From Christiangramia echinicola DSM 19838 (lineage in GTDB: Bacteria > Bacteroidota > Bacteroidia > Flavobacteriales > Flavobacteriaceae), in contig NZ_AUHG01000012.1 of assembly GCF_000423065.1 (NCBI RefSeq), positions 186,001 through 250,000 on the forward strand: a stretch of DNA of 64,000 bases. Direction: 5' to 3'. Every line of letters begins with the position of its first letter. Positions within the stretch are counted from its first letter, which is position 1. Positions 8,305 through 15,754 of the stretch are shown in pieces. The notes under the pieces are model-generated. The model was not told where the DNA came from, ran no database searches, and saw nothing but the letters and a program-made list of their open reading frames with translations. The position numbers and the translations under genes are program-made.

Positions 8305-9012
8305 AAAGCCAATTAGAATTGTAATGGTAAAGCTCATAAGAGTACCTATGAGCACATATTCGGTTTGCTTTCTGGCACCAGTTTCAGATTTATCACTAAA
8401 GCGCAGTATAGATTTTGCTGCGATAAGAAAACCTATTGCAGAAAAGTTAGTTGTTAGAATAAAGGTTAAAACCAGTATTCTTTCAAATATTCCAATATAT
8501 CTACCTGCAGCATCCAGGCTATTTTTTTTCAGATCATCCTCTACTTCATTTTGCCATCTTTTAGTAGCTTTTCCAATAAGGAATCCTGTCGGAAAAATCA
8601 CAAGGAGGTACCCAATGATAATCGCTAATGTAATTTCTGAAGTAATTAATTCTGAAAAGAACGGTAGGACCTCAGAAAAATTTGCAGTTAAGTATAACCA
8701 GGCGATGAGGATTACTAATAAATGTAAAGCCTGGTCTGAAACAAACATTTTCAGGTTATCTTTTTTATACTGAAGTTTCCAAAGATCTATGAAGAAATGA
8801 GTGACCCCTATGAAGACTGCTATATACCACCATTCAAGTCGCAATAAGAATACAAAAGTTAGAAAACCTGCAATAAATGCATGTACATATAAATATGTAG
8901 ATCTAACCTTATTCTCTCGTTTATGATTCACCCATTTAGTAGGCTGTATCACAAAATCTGTAATTATATGTGCTAATAATAACTGAAGTAGAATAAGGAG
9001 GCTATTTTCCAT
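8281..9012 (-). CDS. DUF3307 integral membrane protein (partner of SatD-like regulator)
   Basis: This 243-residue protein starts at the ATG at 9012 (MENSLLILLQLLLAHIITDF). An upstream in-frame codon at 9069 lies deep inside the preceding gene and is unlikely. About six or seven transmembrane segments are visible. The DUF3307 core shows HIITDFVIQP near the N-terminus (His/Asp inside the first helix), a second HAFIAGF, VTHFFIDLWK and DQALHLL. The His/Asp-rich intramembrane residues resemble metal-dependent membrane hydrolases, but no activity is established. The start codon overlaps the SatD stop (ATGGAAAATAG), so translation is coupled. The 3' end overlaps the convergent unknown gene by 24 nt. 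Confidence 0.88.
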   Translation of the reverse strand: MENSLLILLQLLLAHIITDFVIQPTKWVNHKRENKVRSTYLYVHAFIAGFLTFVFLLRLEWWYIAVFIGVTHFFIDLWKLQYKKDNLKMFVSDQALHLLVILIAWLYLTANFSEVLPFFSELITSEITLAIIIGYLLVIFPTGFLIGKATKRWQNEVEDDLKKNSLDAAGRYIGIFERILVLTFILTTNFSAIGFLIAAKSILRFSDKSETGARKQTEYVLIGTLMSFTITILIGFLVRYVIF

Positions 9013-9673
9013 TGGAGAAATGTTCAGAGATGACTTTTTGATAACGTAACAATAAAACTTCGATTGCATCCCATCCTGCTGCTTTTTTTCTTTGATTTAC
9101 TGCAGACTGACTTATATCCAACTCATTTGCTATATCGGTTTCCTTATAACCTTTTAATAGATAATATATAACTTCAGCTGAAGCTGTACTCCATTTATCT
9201 GAAAGAGTATCGAATAAGAAGAAAGAGGTATTGAATTCTTCATCAATATTATCGATAGATGTCTTTAATTTTAATTTACGGCCCTCTTTTTTCATCTCAT
9301 CTAGCGTCCTGCCTGAAAACTGAAACGCTTCCCCGTTAGATTCTAAAATCGATTCTCTTTTAAAATCATATGTTCCAATTCCAATAGACATCCTAAGGTC
9401 TGCTACTCGTTTAAAAGCTCTGTTTGTATCGCTTTCATTCAAATGCAACCTGTTTATTGCCGTCTTAAACTGAAGAGCTAATAATAGCGCTCCAGAAGGA
9501 TCATGTACCACTCCTTGAAAACTATCTCCTCTGAAGATCTTGAACCCAGCATCTAATTTTGATCTTTTCTGAAAAATTTCGAACTCCCGGTTTAAGGTAC
9601 TGAGAACCTTCTCAAGCAAAGCCTTTGGGTAGCCAGAGGATGAAAGTAAATCTGCTGATAATACTGCAATCAT
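9002..9673 (-). CDS. SatD family protein: cyclase-like N-domain plus helix-turn-helix
   Basis: This 223-residue protein starts at the ATG at 9673. The alternative TTG at 9679 is part of the -7 element and is rejected. The N-terminal ~145 residues carry a pattern like class III nucleotidyl cyclases: VLSADLLSSS (Asp8), RGDSFQGVV (Asp50, 42 residues later), LRMSIGIG, and AFQFSGRTLDEM, where a Q-x3-R pair replaces the usual N-x3-R. The C-terminal part (about 165-200) is a helix-turn-helix, GYKETDIANELDISQSAVNQ, of the SatD/sigma-region-4-like type. SatD genes are described beside membrane proteins in other phyla; molecular function is unknown. It is coupled to DUF3307 and preceded by palindromic repeats. 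Family call is good; the cyclase resemblance is my inference. Confidence 0.82.
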   Translation of the reverse strand: MIAVLSADLLSSSGYPKALLEKVLSTLNREFEIFQKRSKLDAGFKIFRGDSFQGVVHDPSGALLLALQFKTAINRLHLNESDTNRAFKRVADLRMSIGIGTYDFKRESILESNGEAFQFSGRTLDEMKKEGRKLKLKTSIDNIDEEFNTSFFLFDTLSDKWSTASAEVIYYLLKGYKETDIANELDISQSAVNQRKKAAGWDAIEVLLLRYQKVISEHFSNGK

Positions 9674-9676
9674 ATT

Positions 9677-9684
9677 CAAATATA
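9677..9684 (-). promoter_or_regulatory. -7 promoter element of the SatD-DUF3307 operon
   Basis: Minus-strand TATATTTG, a perfect TAnnTTTG match, ends only 3 nt before the ATG at 9673. The transcript would therefore begin at or very near the start codon (leaderless or nearly so). The first palindrome of the upstream array lies where the spacer and -33 region would be. Confidence 0.6.
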
Positions 9685-9690
9685 TAAAAA

Positions 9691-9756
9691 ATAAGCTTAA
9701 AAGCTTATAAAATCATAAAATAAGGTTATAAACTTATACAAATAGATTATAAGGTT
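9691..9756. promoter_or_regulatory. array of ATAAGSTT palindromic sites, 29-bp period
   Basis: Three ATAAGSTT elements start at 9691, 9720 and 9749, exactly 29 bp apart. The first two form inverted repeats with the same 2-bp spacer: ATAAGCTT-AA-AAGCTTAT (9691-9708) and ATAAGGTT-AT-AAACTTAT (9720-9737). The third is a half-site. The array lies directly upstream of the SatD -7 element and is a likely operator, possibly for the SatD helix-turn-helix itself. That binding is inference. Confidence 0.6.
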
Positions 9757-9853
9757 AGAGGCTAGAACTGGATTTTGATATTAAATATTTCCTAAATCTT
9801 CGATCAGGAATTAAAGCTTACCTAATTTTAGGTTTATTAAAAAATAAAATATC

Positions 9854-10306
9854 ATGGTAGCTAATAAAGAAGAATTATTCTATAAGTGTCTTGATACGGT
9901 AAACCGCCAGATCGAGAAATATCAGAAAGAGATGGATCAGATCAGAGAATCCATGGAAAATAATGATGCGCATACAGATTATGACGAGGATGACACTAAG
10001 GGTCAGTTATTAGGAGATTTTGAGAAATATGCAGAATACCTAGATAATTCCCGTAAGATGAAGGAAAAACTAAGTCGAATAGATAAAAAGCATTATACAG
10101 AGCAAATAGACTTTGGTAGTATCGTAGAAACCTCTGAAAGTTATTATTTTATCTCGGCCGCATTGGGGAAAATAGTTCTTGAAGAAGGGAGCAGTGTTTA
10201 CGCAATTTCAACAGAGGCTCCTATATACCAGGAAATGAAAGGCAAGAAAGCTGGCGATAGCTTTAGTTTTAATGGCACAGATCATAAAATCCTGAATGTT
10301 CATTAG
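9854..10306 (+). CDS. GreA/GreB-like transcription elongation factor homologue
   Basis: This 150-residue protein has the layout of Gre factors: an N-terminal helical hairpin (about residues 1-75) with acidic residues near its tip (HTDYDEDDTKG, about 42-52) and a C-terminal FKBP-like domain (about 85-150) ending EMKGKKAGDSFSFNGTDHKI. GreA has a very similar GKKVGDEV...Y.I end. Gre factors enter the RNA polymerase secondary channel and stimulate transcript cleavage by backtracked polymerase. Sequence is divergent from GreA, so it may instead be a channel-binding regulator of the Rnk/GfH1 kind. The gene is divergent from satD and its stop abuts the stop of the convergent 7TM-HD gene with no gap. 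Confidence 0.7.
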   Translation: MVANKEELFYKCLDTVNRQIEKYQKEMDQIRESMENNDAHTDYDEDDTKGQLLGDFEKYAEYLDNSRKMKEKLSRIDKKHYTEQIDFGSIVETSESYYFISAALGKIVLEEGSSVYAISTEAPIYQEMKGKKAGDSFSFNGTDHKILNVH

Positions 10307-12352
10307 TCATTCAGGATACTCTATACGCAGATGGTAAATATTCTTAAGTTTTCGCTTAAGAATTTTTTTCACCATCTGTATTTCCTTGAATGTAATATTA
10401 GAATTTAAAAACTGCCCCTCCTCCATTTGTTTATTAATGATCTTCTCAACGAAATTATCTATCAATACAGATGTTGGTTCCTTTAAACTTTTACTGGCCG
10501 CTTCAACACTATCACACATCATTAGAATAGCGGTTTCCTTGCTAAAAGGAATTGGCCCTGGATATCTAAAATCTTCTGGTGAAGTATTCTCATTTGCCTC
10601 TTTCTCTTTCTTAAAGAAATAATACACTGTACTGGTCCCGTGATGAGTCCTAATGAAATCTATCACCCTATCTGGAAGATTGTTCTTTTTAGCGATCTCT
10701 ATACCTTTGATCACATGCTCGATAATAATTTGTGCACTTTCTCTGGGTGATAATTCATCATGGGAATTAACTGAGGTCGTTTGATTTTCGGTAAAATAAG
10801 TAGGGTTATGCATTTTACCAATATCATGATATAGAGCTCCCACCCTGGCTAACATGGCATTTGCATTAATTTCATTTGCAGCTGCTTCAGCCAGGTTGGC
10901 CACATTTAAACTATGATGAAAAGTACCCGGAGCCTTTTCCGCCAGCTCTTTTAATAATTTCGAATTAGTATCAGATAACTCTAAAAGAGACATATCACTA
11001 ACCATCCCGAAGATCTTTTCATATACATAGATCAAAGGCTGTACAAACAATGTTGCCAGACCTCCAAGTAAAAAGGTTAGAAATACTTCAGGCTTCATAT
11101 CATCTATATTCCCTTCCTGAATTACTGTGAAAGCGAAATAAGCAATTATATATACTAGAGTAATCTGGCCTACCGAAATAAATAAGTTTGCCCTTTTATA
11201 AAGCTCACTTACAGTTAGTATAGTAACGATCCCGGCAATGATCTGTAAAAACATATATTCGTAGCTATTAGGTACTATAAAACCTAACAACAGAACCGTA
11301 ATTACGTGGGTAAACAAACCAAGCCTGGCATCGAAAAAAGCTTTTAAAGTTAGTGGAAGTATACATAATGGAACCACGTAAACATAATCGATATTGAAAT
11401 TAACCACTAACGTAGTTAACATTACCATAAAGATGATATTGAAGAAAATGAAGGTGACTTTTACATTATTCTCGAAAATCGCAATCCGGTATTTACGCAT
11501 GAAAAGCAATAGCATAAGTAACGCTAAAGCCACAAGACCACTGTACCCCACAATGATCCAGTTATAATTAGACTGGCTCCAAACCTGAGACTCATATTCG
11601 GCCTTTAGAGATCTTAGAATATTGTATTTATTCCCCTCTACAACTTCCCCTTTGGCAATGATCCTACTGCCCTGTTCGATAATTCCGCGGGTATAAGAGA
11701 TATTATTAAGCTTACTCTGCAGTTCCTTCTGAGTAAGATCATTATTAAAAGTGACGTTGGGTTCAATAGAATTAAAGAAAACCTCAAGTAATTCTGTTTT
11801 GAATGAAGAAAATCCACCATTGGATATCTCATCGCTGATAAAGCTTCTTATTTCACCCTGCTTTAGAATACGTCTGTATGCAATTTCAGAAGCTTCATTT
11901 CCTTTTAAAAGATAGACTGATTGATCTGATCCTAACCGCTCACTTTCCTGCAGCAATCCAAATTCATAAACCCTGTCTACTGTTTCACCTACAAAATCAT
12001 CTATGATAGTTTCATAAACATTAAGTGTGGTATCTGGAAAGACATTCTGAACTTCCTGCAAAGCATCCTCCTTAATATTTTCAGGTTTTTCAGTATTAAA
12101 ATTATAATAAGGGATATGAGATCTCGTTATATCCTGGCGTTCGGCGGCAATCTCCTCATCGGTTTTGAGAATAGCAAAATCAAAAGGAGCATATAAGTTT
12201 TCATATTGCCATGGCTTTCCTTTGGGGATATCGTATTTGAATTTACCACCTTTTGGAAGAAGGTAAACGATTAATACAGAGGTAAGCACAAACAGGAAAA
12301 CTTTATAAAAAAGCGCCTGATTTTTGTACAGCTTATTAATGAAATCGCTCAT
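10307..12352 (-). CDS. PgpH-type 7TM-HD phosphodiesterase
   Basis: This 681-residue protein has one N-terminal transmembrane segment (about 14-32), an extracytoplasmic domain of ~235 residues (7TMR-HDED type), a block of seven transmembrane helices (about 265-440) and a cytoplasmic HD domain. The HD motifs are visible as HHSLNVANLAEAAA, ARVGALYHDIGKMHNP, HVIKGIEIAKKNNLP and RTHHGTSTVYYFF, ending with MMCDSVEAASKSLKEPT. PgpH of Listeria hydrolyses cyclic di-AMP to pApA, and this architecture is the same, so regulation of c-di-AMP (osmolyte and wall homeostasis) is the likely role. It is a single gene, abutting the Gre-like gene tail to tail. Annotators often call it only HDIG domain protein. 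Confidence 0.92.
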   Translation of the reverse strand: MSDFINKLYKNQALFYKVFLFVLTSVLIVYLLPKGGKFKYDIPKGKPWQYENLYAPFDFAILKTDEEIAAERQDITRSHIPYYNFNTEKPENIKEDALQEVQNVFPDTTLNVYETIIDDFVGETVDRVYEFGLLQESERLGSDQSVYLLKGNEASEIAYRRILKQGEIRSFISDEISNGGFSSFKTELLEVFFNSIEPNVTFNNDLTQKELQSKLNNISYTRGIIEQGSRIIAKGEVVEGNKYNILRSLKAEYESQVWSQSNYNWIIVGYSGLVALALLMLLLFMRKYRIAIFENNVKVTFIFFNIIFMVMLTTLVVNFNIDYVYVVPLCILPLTLKAFFDARLGLFTHVITVLLLGFIVPNSYEYMFLQIIAGIVTILTVSELYKRANLFISVGQITLVYIIAYFAFTVIQEGNIDDMKPEVFLTFLLGGLATLFVQPLIYVYEKIFGMVSDMSLLELSDTNSKLLKELAEKAPGTFHHSLNVANLAEAAANEINANAMLARVGALYHDIGKMHNPTYFTENQTTSVNSHDELSPRESAQIIIEHVIKGIEIAKKNNLPDRVIDFIRTHHGTSTVYYFFKKEKEANENTSPEDFRYPGPIPFSKETAILMMCDSVEAASKSLKEPTSVLIDNFVEKIINKQMEEGQFLNSNITFKEIQMVKKILKRKLKNIYHLRIEYPE

Positions 12353-12465
12353 ATATATTCAGGTAATGCTCAAATGTAGTAAAAATAGGTCTGAATAAGC
12401 TTAGGTTATTTAATTCCTTATAAAATCACTAACTTCGCAACACTTGAATTAATTAAAATTAAAAC

Positions 12466-13647
12466 ATGAATAAAGAAGTAGTTATAGTAAGCGCTGCGAG
12501 AACTCCAATAGGAAGTTTTCTTGGTAGTTTATCCAGCATTCCCGCAACAAAATTAGGTTCCATAGCTATAAAAGGCGCCCTGGAAAAGATCAATCTTAAA
12601 TCAGAATTGGTACAGGAAGTTTTGATGGGTAATGTAGTTCAGGCTGGCGTAGGACAGGCTCCGGCGAGACAAGCTTCTCTAGGTGCCGGGATACCAGATT
12701 CTGTTCCGTGTACTACAGTAAATAAAGTATGTGCCAGCGGAATGAAAGCTGTAATGCAGGGCGCTCAATCTATTATGCTAGGAGATACAGATATAGTGGT
12801 TGCAGGTGGAATGGAAAACATGAGCCTTATCCCACATTATGTGCATATGAGAAACGGGAAAAAATTTGGTCCTGCAACCCTGGAAGACGGGATGCAAAAA
12901 GATGGTCTTGTAGATGCTTATGACCATAATGCTATGGGAGTTTGTGCAGACCTTTGCGCAACTGAACATGGTTTCTCAAGAGAAGATCAGGATAAATTTG
13001 CTGTACAGTCTTATGAAAGATCTGCACAGGCGTGGAAAGATGGTAAGTTCGATAATGAGGTGGTCCCTGTGGAAGTTCCGCAAAGAAAAGGAGATCCCTT
13101 AGTAGTTAAAGAAGATGAAGAATTCAAGAATGTTCGGATGGACAGGATATCTTCACTTAGACCCGCTTTCTCAAAAGAAGGAACTGTAACCGCTGCGAAT
13201 GCATCCACTATTAATGATGGTGCCGGTGCCGTAGTTTTAATGAGTAAAGAAAAAGCAGATGAATTAGGTTTAAAACCATTAGCAACCATAAAAAGTTTTG
13301 CTGATGCTGCGACAGAACCAAAGTGGTTTACTACTGCCCCATCTAAAGCACTACCAAAGGCGATAGACAAGGCAGGAATAAAAATGGATGAAGTAGATTT
13401 CTTTGAATTCAATGAAGCTTTCTCTGTGGTTGGTCTTGCCAATATGAAGATTTTAGGATTAAATGATAAAAATACAAATGTAAATGGTGGAGCCGTTTCT
13501 TTAGGACATCCTCTGGGATGTAGTGGTGTTAGAATTCTAATTACATTACTTAGTGTACTAGAACAAAACAACGCTAAGATTGGAGCTGCAGCTATCTGTA
13601 ATGGTGGCGGTGGTGCTTCAGCAATGGTAATTGAACGTAATTCCTAA
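12466..13647 (+). CDS. acetyl-CoA C-acetyltransferase (thiolase)
   Basis: This 393-residue type II thiolase condenses two acetyl-CoA or cleaves acetoacetyl-CoA. The nucleophile is Cys89 (NKVCASGMKA), the NEAF motif is present (EFNEAFSVV), and GGAVSLGHPLGCSG supplies the catalytic His, with the second Cys at about 378 (AICNGGGGASAM). Length equals AtoB/PhaA (392-394). No partner hydroxyacyl-CoA dehydrogenase or CoA-transferase lies nearby, so the direction (mevalonate or ketone-body synthesis versus degradation) is open. The short gap to the downstream peptidase gene (19 nt) suggests cotranscription. Confidence 0.95.
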   Translation: MNKEVVIVSAARTPIGSFLGSLSSIPATKLGSIAIKGALEKINLKSELVQEVLMGNVVQAGVGQAPARQASLGAGIPDSVPCTTVNKVCASGMKAVMQGAQSIMLGDTDIVVAGGMENMSLIPHYVHMRNGKKFGPATLEDGMQKDGLVDAYDHNAMGVCADLCATEHGFSREDQDKFAVQSYERSAQAWKDGKFDNEVVPVEVPQRKGDPLVVKEDEEFKNVRMDRISSLRPAFSKEGTVTAANASTINDGAGAVVLMSKEKADELGLKPLATIKSFADAATEPKWFTTAPSKALPKAIDKAGIKMDEVDFFEFNEAFSVVGLANMKILGLNDKNTNVNGGAVSLGHPLGCSGVRILITLLSVLEQNNAKIGAAAICNGGGGASAMVIERNS

Positions 13648-13666
13648 AATTGAACAAGATTAATTA

Positions 13667-14419
13667 ATGCAATACGGTATTTGCCATTTAAGTATTGTAC
13701 CGCTTAGGGCTTCTGCATCTCATGAAAGCGAAATGGTATCCCAGTTATTATATGGGGAGCATTTCAAGATCCTTGAAGAAAGGGTTCATTGGAGCAAAAT
13801 AAGAAATTCATTTGATGGATTTGAAGCCTGGATAGATAGAAAGCAGTACATGAAAATTGAAGAAGCTGATTATTATTCTCTGGAAGAGAATGATCTTCAG
13901 CTTTCATCTGATCTCATTGAATATATTACAGATGAAAGCGGTTTACTTATGCCGGTTGCTCTAGGATCTGTTTTGAATTTTGCTGATAATTTAGGTCATT
14001 CCTATGAAGGTGAAAGAACAAAACTTTCAATTTCGAAAAAAGAAAATCTTATCAACACTGCACTTCTCTATTTGAATTCTCCTCATTTATGGGGAGGAAA
14101 AAGTCCATTTGGTATAGACTGTAGTGGTTTCACACAAACAGTATACAAGTTAAATGGATTCAAAATTAAGAGGAATGCTGCAGAACAAGCGAAACAAGGT
14201 GAAGCTCTAAGTTTTATTGAAGAAAGTGAACCTGGTGATCTGGCTTTTTTTGATGATAATGACGGTGTTATTAACCATGTAGGCTTAATGATGAAGGATA
14301 ATTATATTATCCACGTTGAGGGTAAAGTTCGGGTTGACCGTATAGATCATTCAGGAATATTTAATGCTGAATTAAGGAGACATACTCACAAACTTAGAGT
14401 CATTAAAAAGATAATTTAG
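13667..14419 (+). CDS. NlpC/P60 (C40) cysteine peptidase, YkfC-like
   Basis: This 250-residue protein has an N-terminal SH3-like region (about 5-65, ICHLSIVPLRASASHESEMV then the LLYGEHFKI and W-rich strands) and a C-terminal NlpC/P60 domain from about 125. Catalytic Cys is in FGIDCSGFTQ, catalytic His in GVINHVGLMM, and the third polar residue His in IIHVEGKVRVD. The order SH3b-NlpC/P60 resembles YkfC-type gamma-D-glutamyl-L-amino-acid endopeptidases of murein peptide recycling. No signal peptide is visible, which supports a cytoplasmic recycling role rather than wall remodelling. It is 19 nt after the thiolase and is followed by a strong bidirectional terminator. Confidence 0.92.
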   Translation: MQYGICHLSIVPLRASASHESEMVSQLLYGEHFKILEERVHWSKIRNSFDGFEAWIDRKQYMKIEEADYYSLEENDLQLSSDLIEYITDESGLLMPVALGSVLNFADNLGHSYEGERTKLSISKKENLINTALLYLNSPHLWGGKSPFGIDCSGFTQTVYKLNGFKIKRNAAEQAKQGEALSFIEESEPGDLAFFDDNDGVINHVGLMMKDNYIIHVEGKVRVDRIDHSGIFNAELRRHTHKLRVIKKII

Positions 14420-14442
14420 GTAATACCTTAAAAATAACGCAT

Positions 14443-14477
14443 AAAAAAACCCACTGAAATTCAGTGGGTTTTTTTTA
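14443..14477. terminator. bidirectional rho-independent terminator
   Basis: AACCCACTGAA/TTCAGTGGGTT forms a perfect 11-bp stem between A- and T-runs. It separates the convergent peptidase and TPR genes. Confidence 0.93.
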
Positions 14478-14494
14478 TATGAAGAACTAACTTC

Positions 14495-15733
14495 TTACAT
14501 CTTAGCTTTTAACTCAGCAACCTTTTCTTCATTACCAAGGTTTGAATAAAGATTCATTGCAGTTTGAATAATGTCTTTATTTTCTGGATCTACTTCCATC
14601 GCTTTTTCAAGATCTGGTAGCACTTCCTTATAAAGTTCTTTTCTCTGAGCATCTAATTCATCATAACGTTCGCTATCTTTTTTACTCATTCCAAGACCAT
14701 TCATTTCATCAATGATCACTTTTTCCGCAGCTAATTTAGCCGCGATCTTATTAACTCTGGCTTCATTGAATTCAGAATCGATCTCTAAAGCTTTGTTGTA
14801 AAATTCAATTGCTTTTTCGTTGTCCTCAATTTCAGCATACATCAATCCAATATTATTGAATGTAGCAGGATCTGAAGGATCTTTATCAGCAACTTCTTCT
14901 AGAATTTCTCTGGCTTTATCCTTTTCACCCATCTGGTAGTACATATTCGCTTCAGCTTGAAGTAATCCAATATCATCTGGATTAGTAGCTTTTGCTTTAT
15001 CCATAGCAGCGATAGCTTTATCATACTGTTGCTGACTGATATAGATTCTTGCAATCAATTGCGCGATATCTCCTTTTTTAGATGGTATTTCCTCCACCTC
15101 AGGTTCCTTATACTGATCTGTTTTGATCATTAGATCCAACTCTTGTTTAGATCCAAGATTTTCTCTTTCACCAGTTTCAACATTTACTGCTGTATATGCT
15201 TTACCAGATCCATCATAATCTAATTCATTAAGTATTTCCAGGTATTCAACAGCTTTATCATAATCTTTCGCCTGTACCATATTGTTGGCAGCGTAATAAA
15301 GGTAAATAGTATCTGTTTTACTTAGCTCATAGCTAGTGTACAACTTATCTGCTGCAGAAGCAAAATCTTCTTTGTTCTGATCTGAGATCGCACTCTGGAT
15401 AAGGTTATTCTTCAAAGCACTTAGGGCTTCATTAGCTTCATCACTTCCCATTTCAGAAGCTTTTAAGAATGCATTAGCCGCAGTTTTTAAATCTTCACTA
15501 GAGGCACTAGTACCATCGCCCATATATGCTTTACCTTTATATAGGTAAAAATTCTCCTGCCATTTATCGTTTAGTTCACTTAGATTAGGCTCCGCAACTT
15601 TCAACTGAGCTTTCGCTTCAGCATAATTTCCGTCTTCAAGAGCATCTTCAGCATCTTTTACCTGATCTTTTTGTGCGACTGCTGTCATGGTTAGAAATGA
15701 CACTGCCGCCGCTGTCAAAATATTAGTTTTCAT
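14495..15733 (-). CDS. exported tetratricopeptide repeat protein
   Basis: This 412-residue protein has an N-terminal signal peptide (MKTNILTAAAVSFLTMTAVA, cleavage likely after AVA before QKDQ). It contains at least six TPR-like helical pairs, clearest at about 225-330 with patterns such as YISQQQYDKAIAAMDKA, YYQMGEKDKAREILEEVA and NNIGLMYAEIEDNEKAIEFY. TPR proteins are scaffolds; here the location is periplasmic or outer-membrane-facing. No enzymatic motif is present. It lies 21 nt downstream of gyrA on the same strand and is probably cotranscribed, ending at a shared terminator. The specific partner is unknown. Confidence 0.9.
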   Translation of the reverse strand: MKTNILTAAAVSFLTMTAVAQKDQVKDAEDALEDGNYAEAKAQLKVAEPNLSELNDKWQENFYLYKGKAYMGDGTSASSEDLKTAANAFLKASEMGSDEANEALSALKNNLIQSAISDQNKEDFASAADKLYTSYELSKTDTIYLYYAANNMVQAKDYDKAVEYLEILNELDYDGSGKAYTAVNVETGERENLGSKQELDLMIKTDQYKEPEVEEIPSKKGDIAQLIARIYISQQQYDKAIAAMDKAKATNPDDIGLLQAEANMYYQMGEKDKAREILEEVADKDPSDPATFNNIGLMYAEIEDNEKAIEFYNKALEIDSEFNEARVNKIAAKLAAEKVIIDEMNGLGMSKKDSERYDELDAQRKELYKEVLPDLEKAMEVDPENKDIIQTAMNLYSNLGNEEKVAELKAKM

Positions 15734-15754
15734 TGTTGTTTTGGTTTTTAATTT

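Noticed and set aside
13011-13571. 186-codon open frame on the minus strand
   Set aside because: It lies wholly antisense to the well-supported thiolase gene, in mirrored codon register, and its product (Ser/Pro/Phe-rich) resembles no protein.
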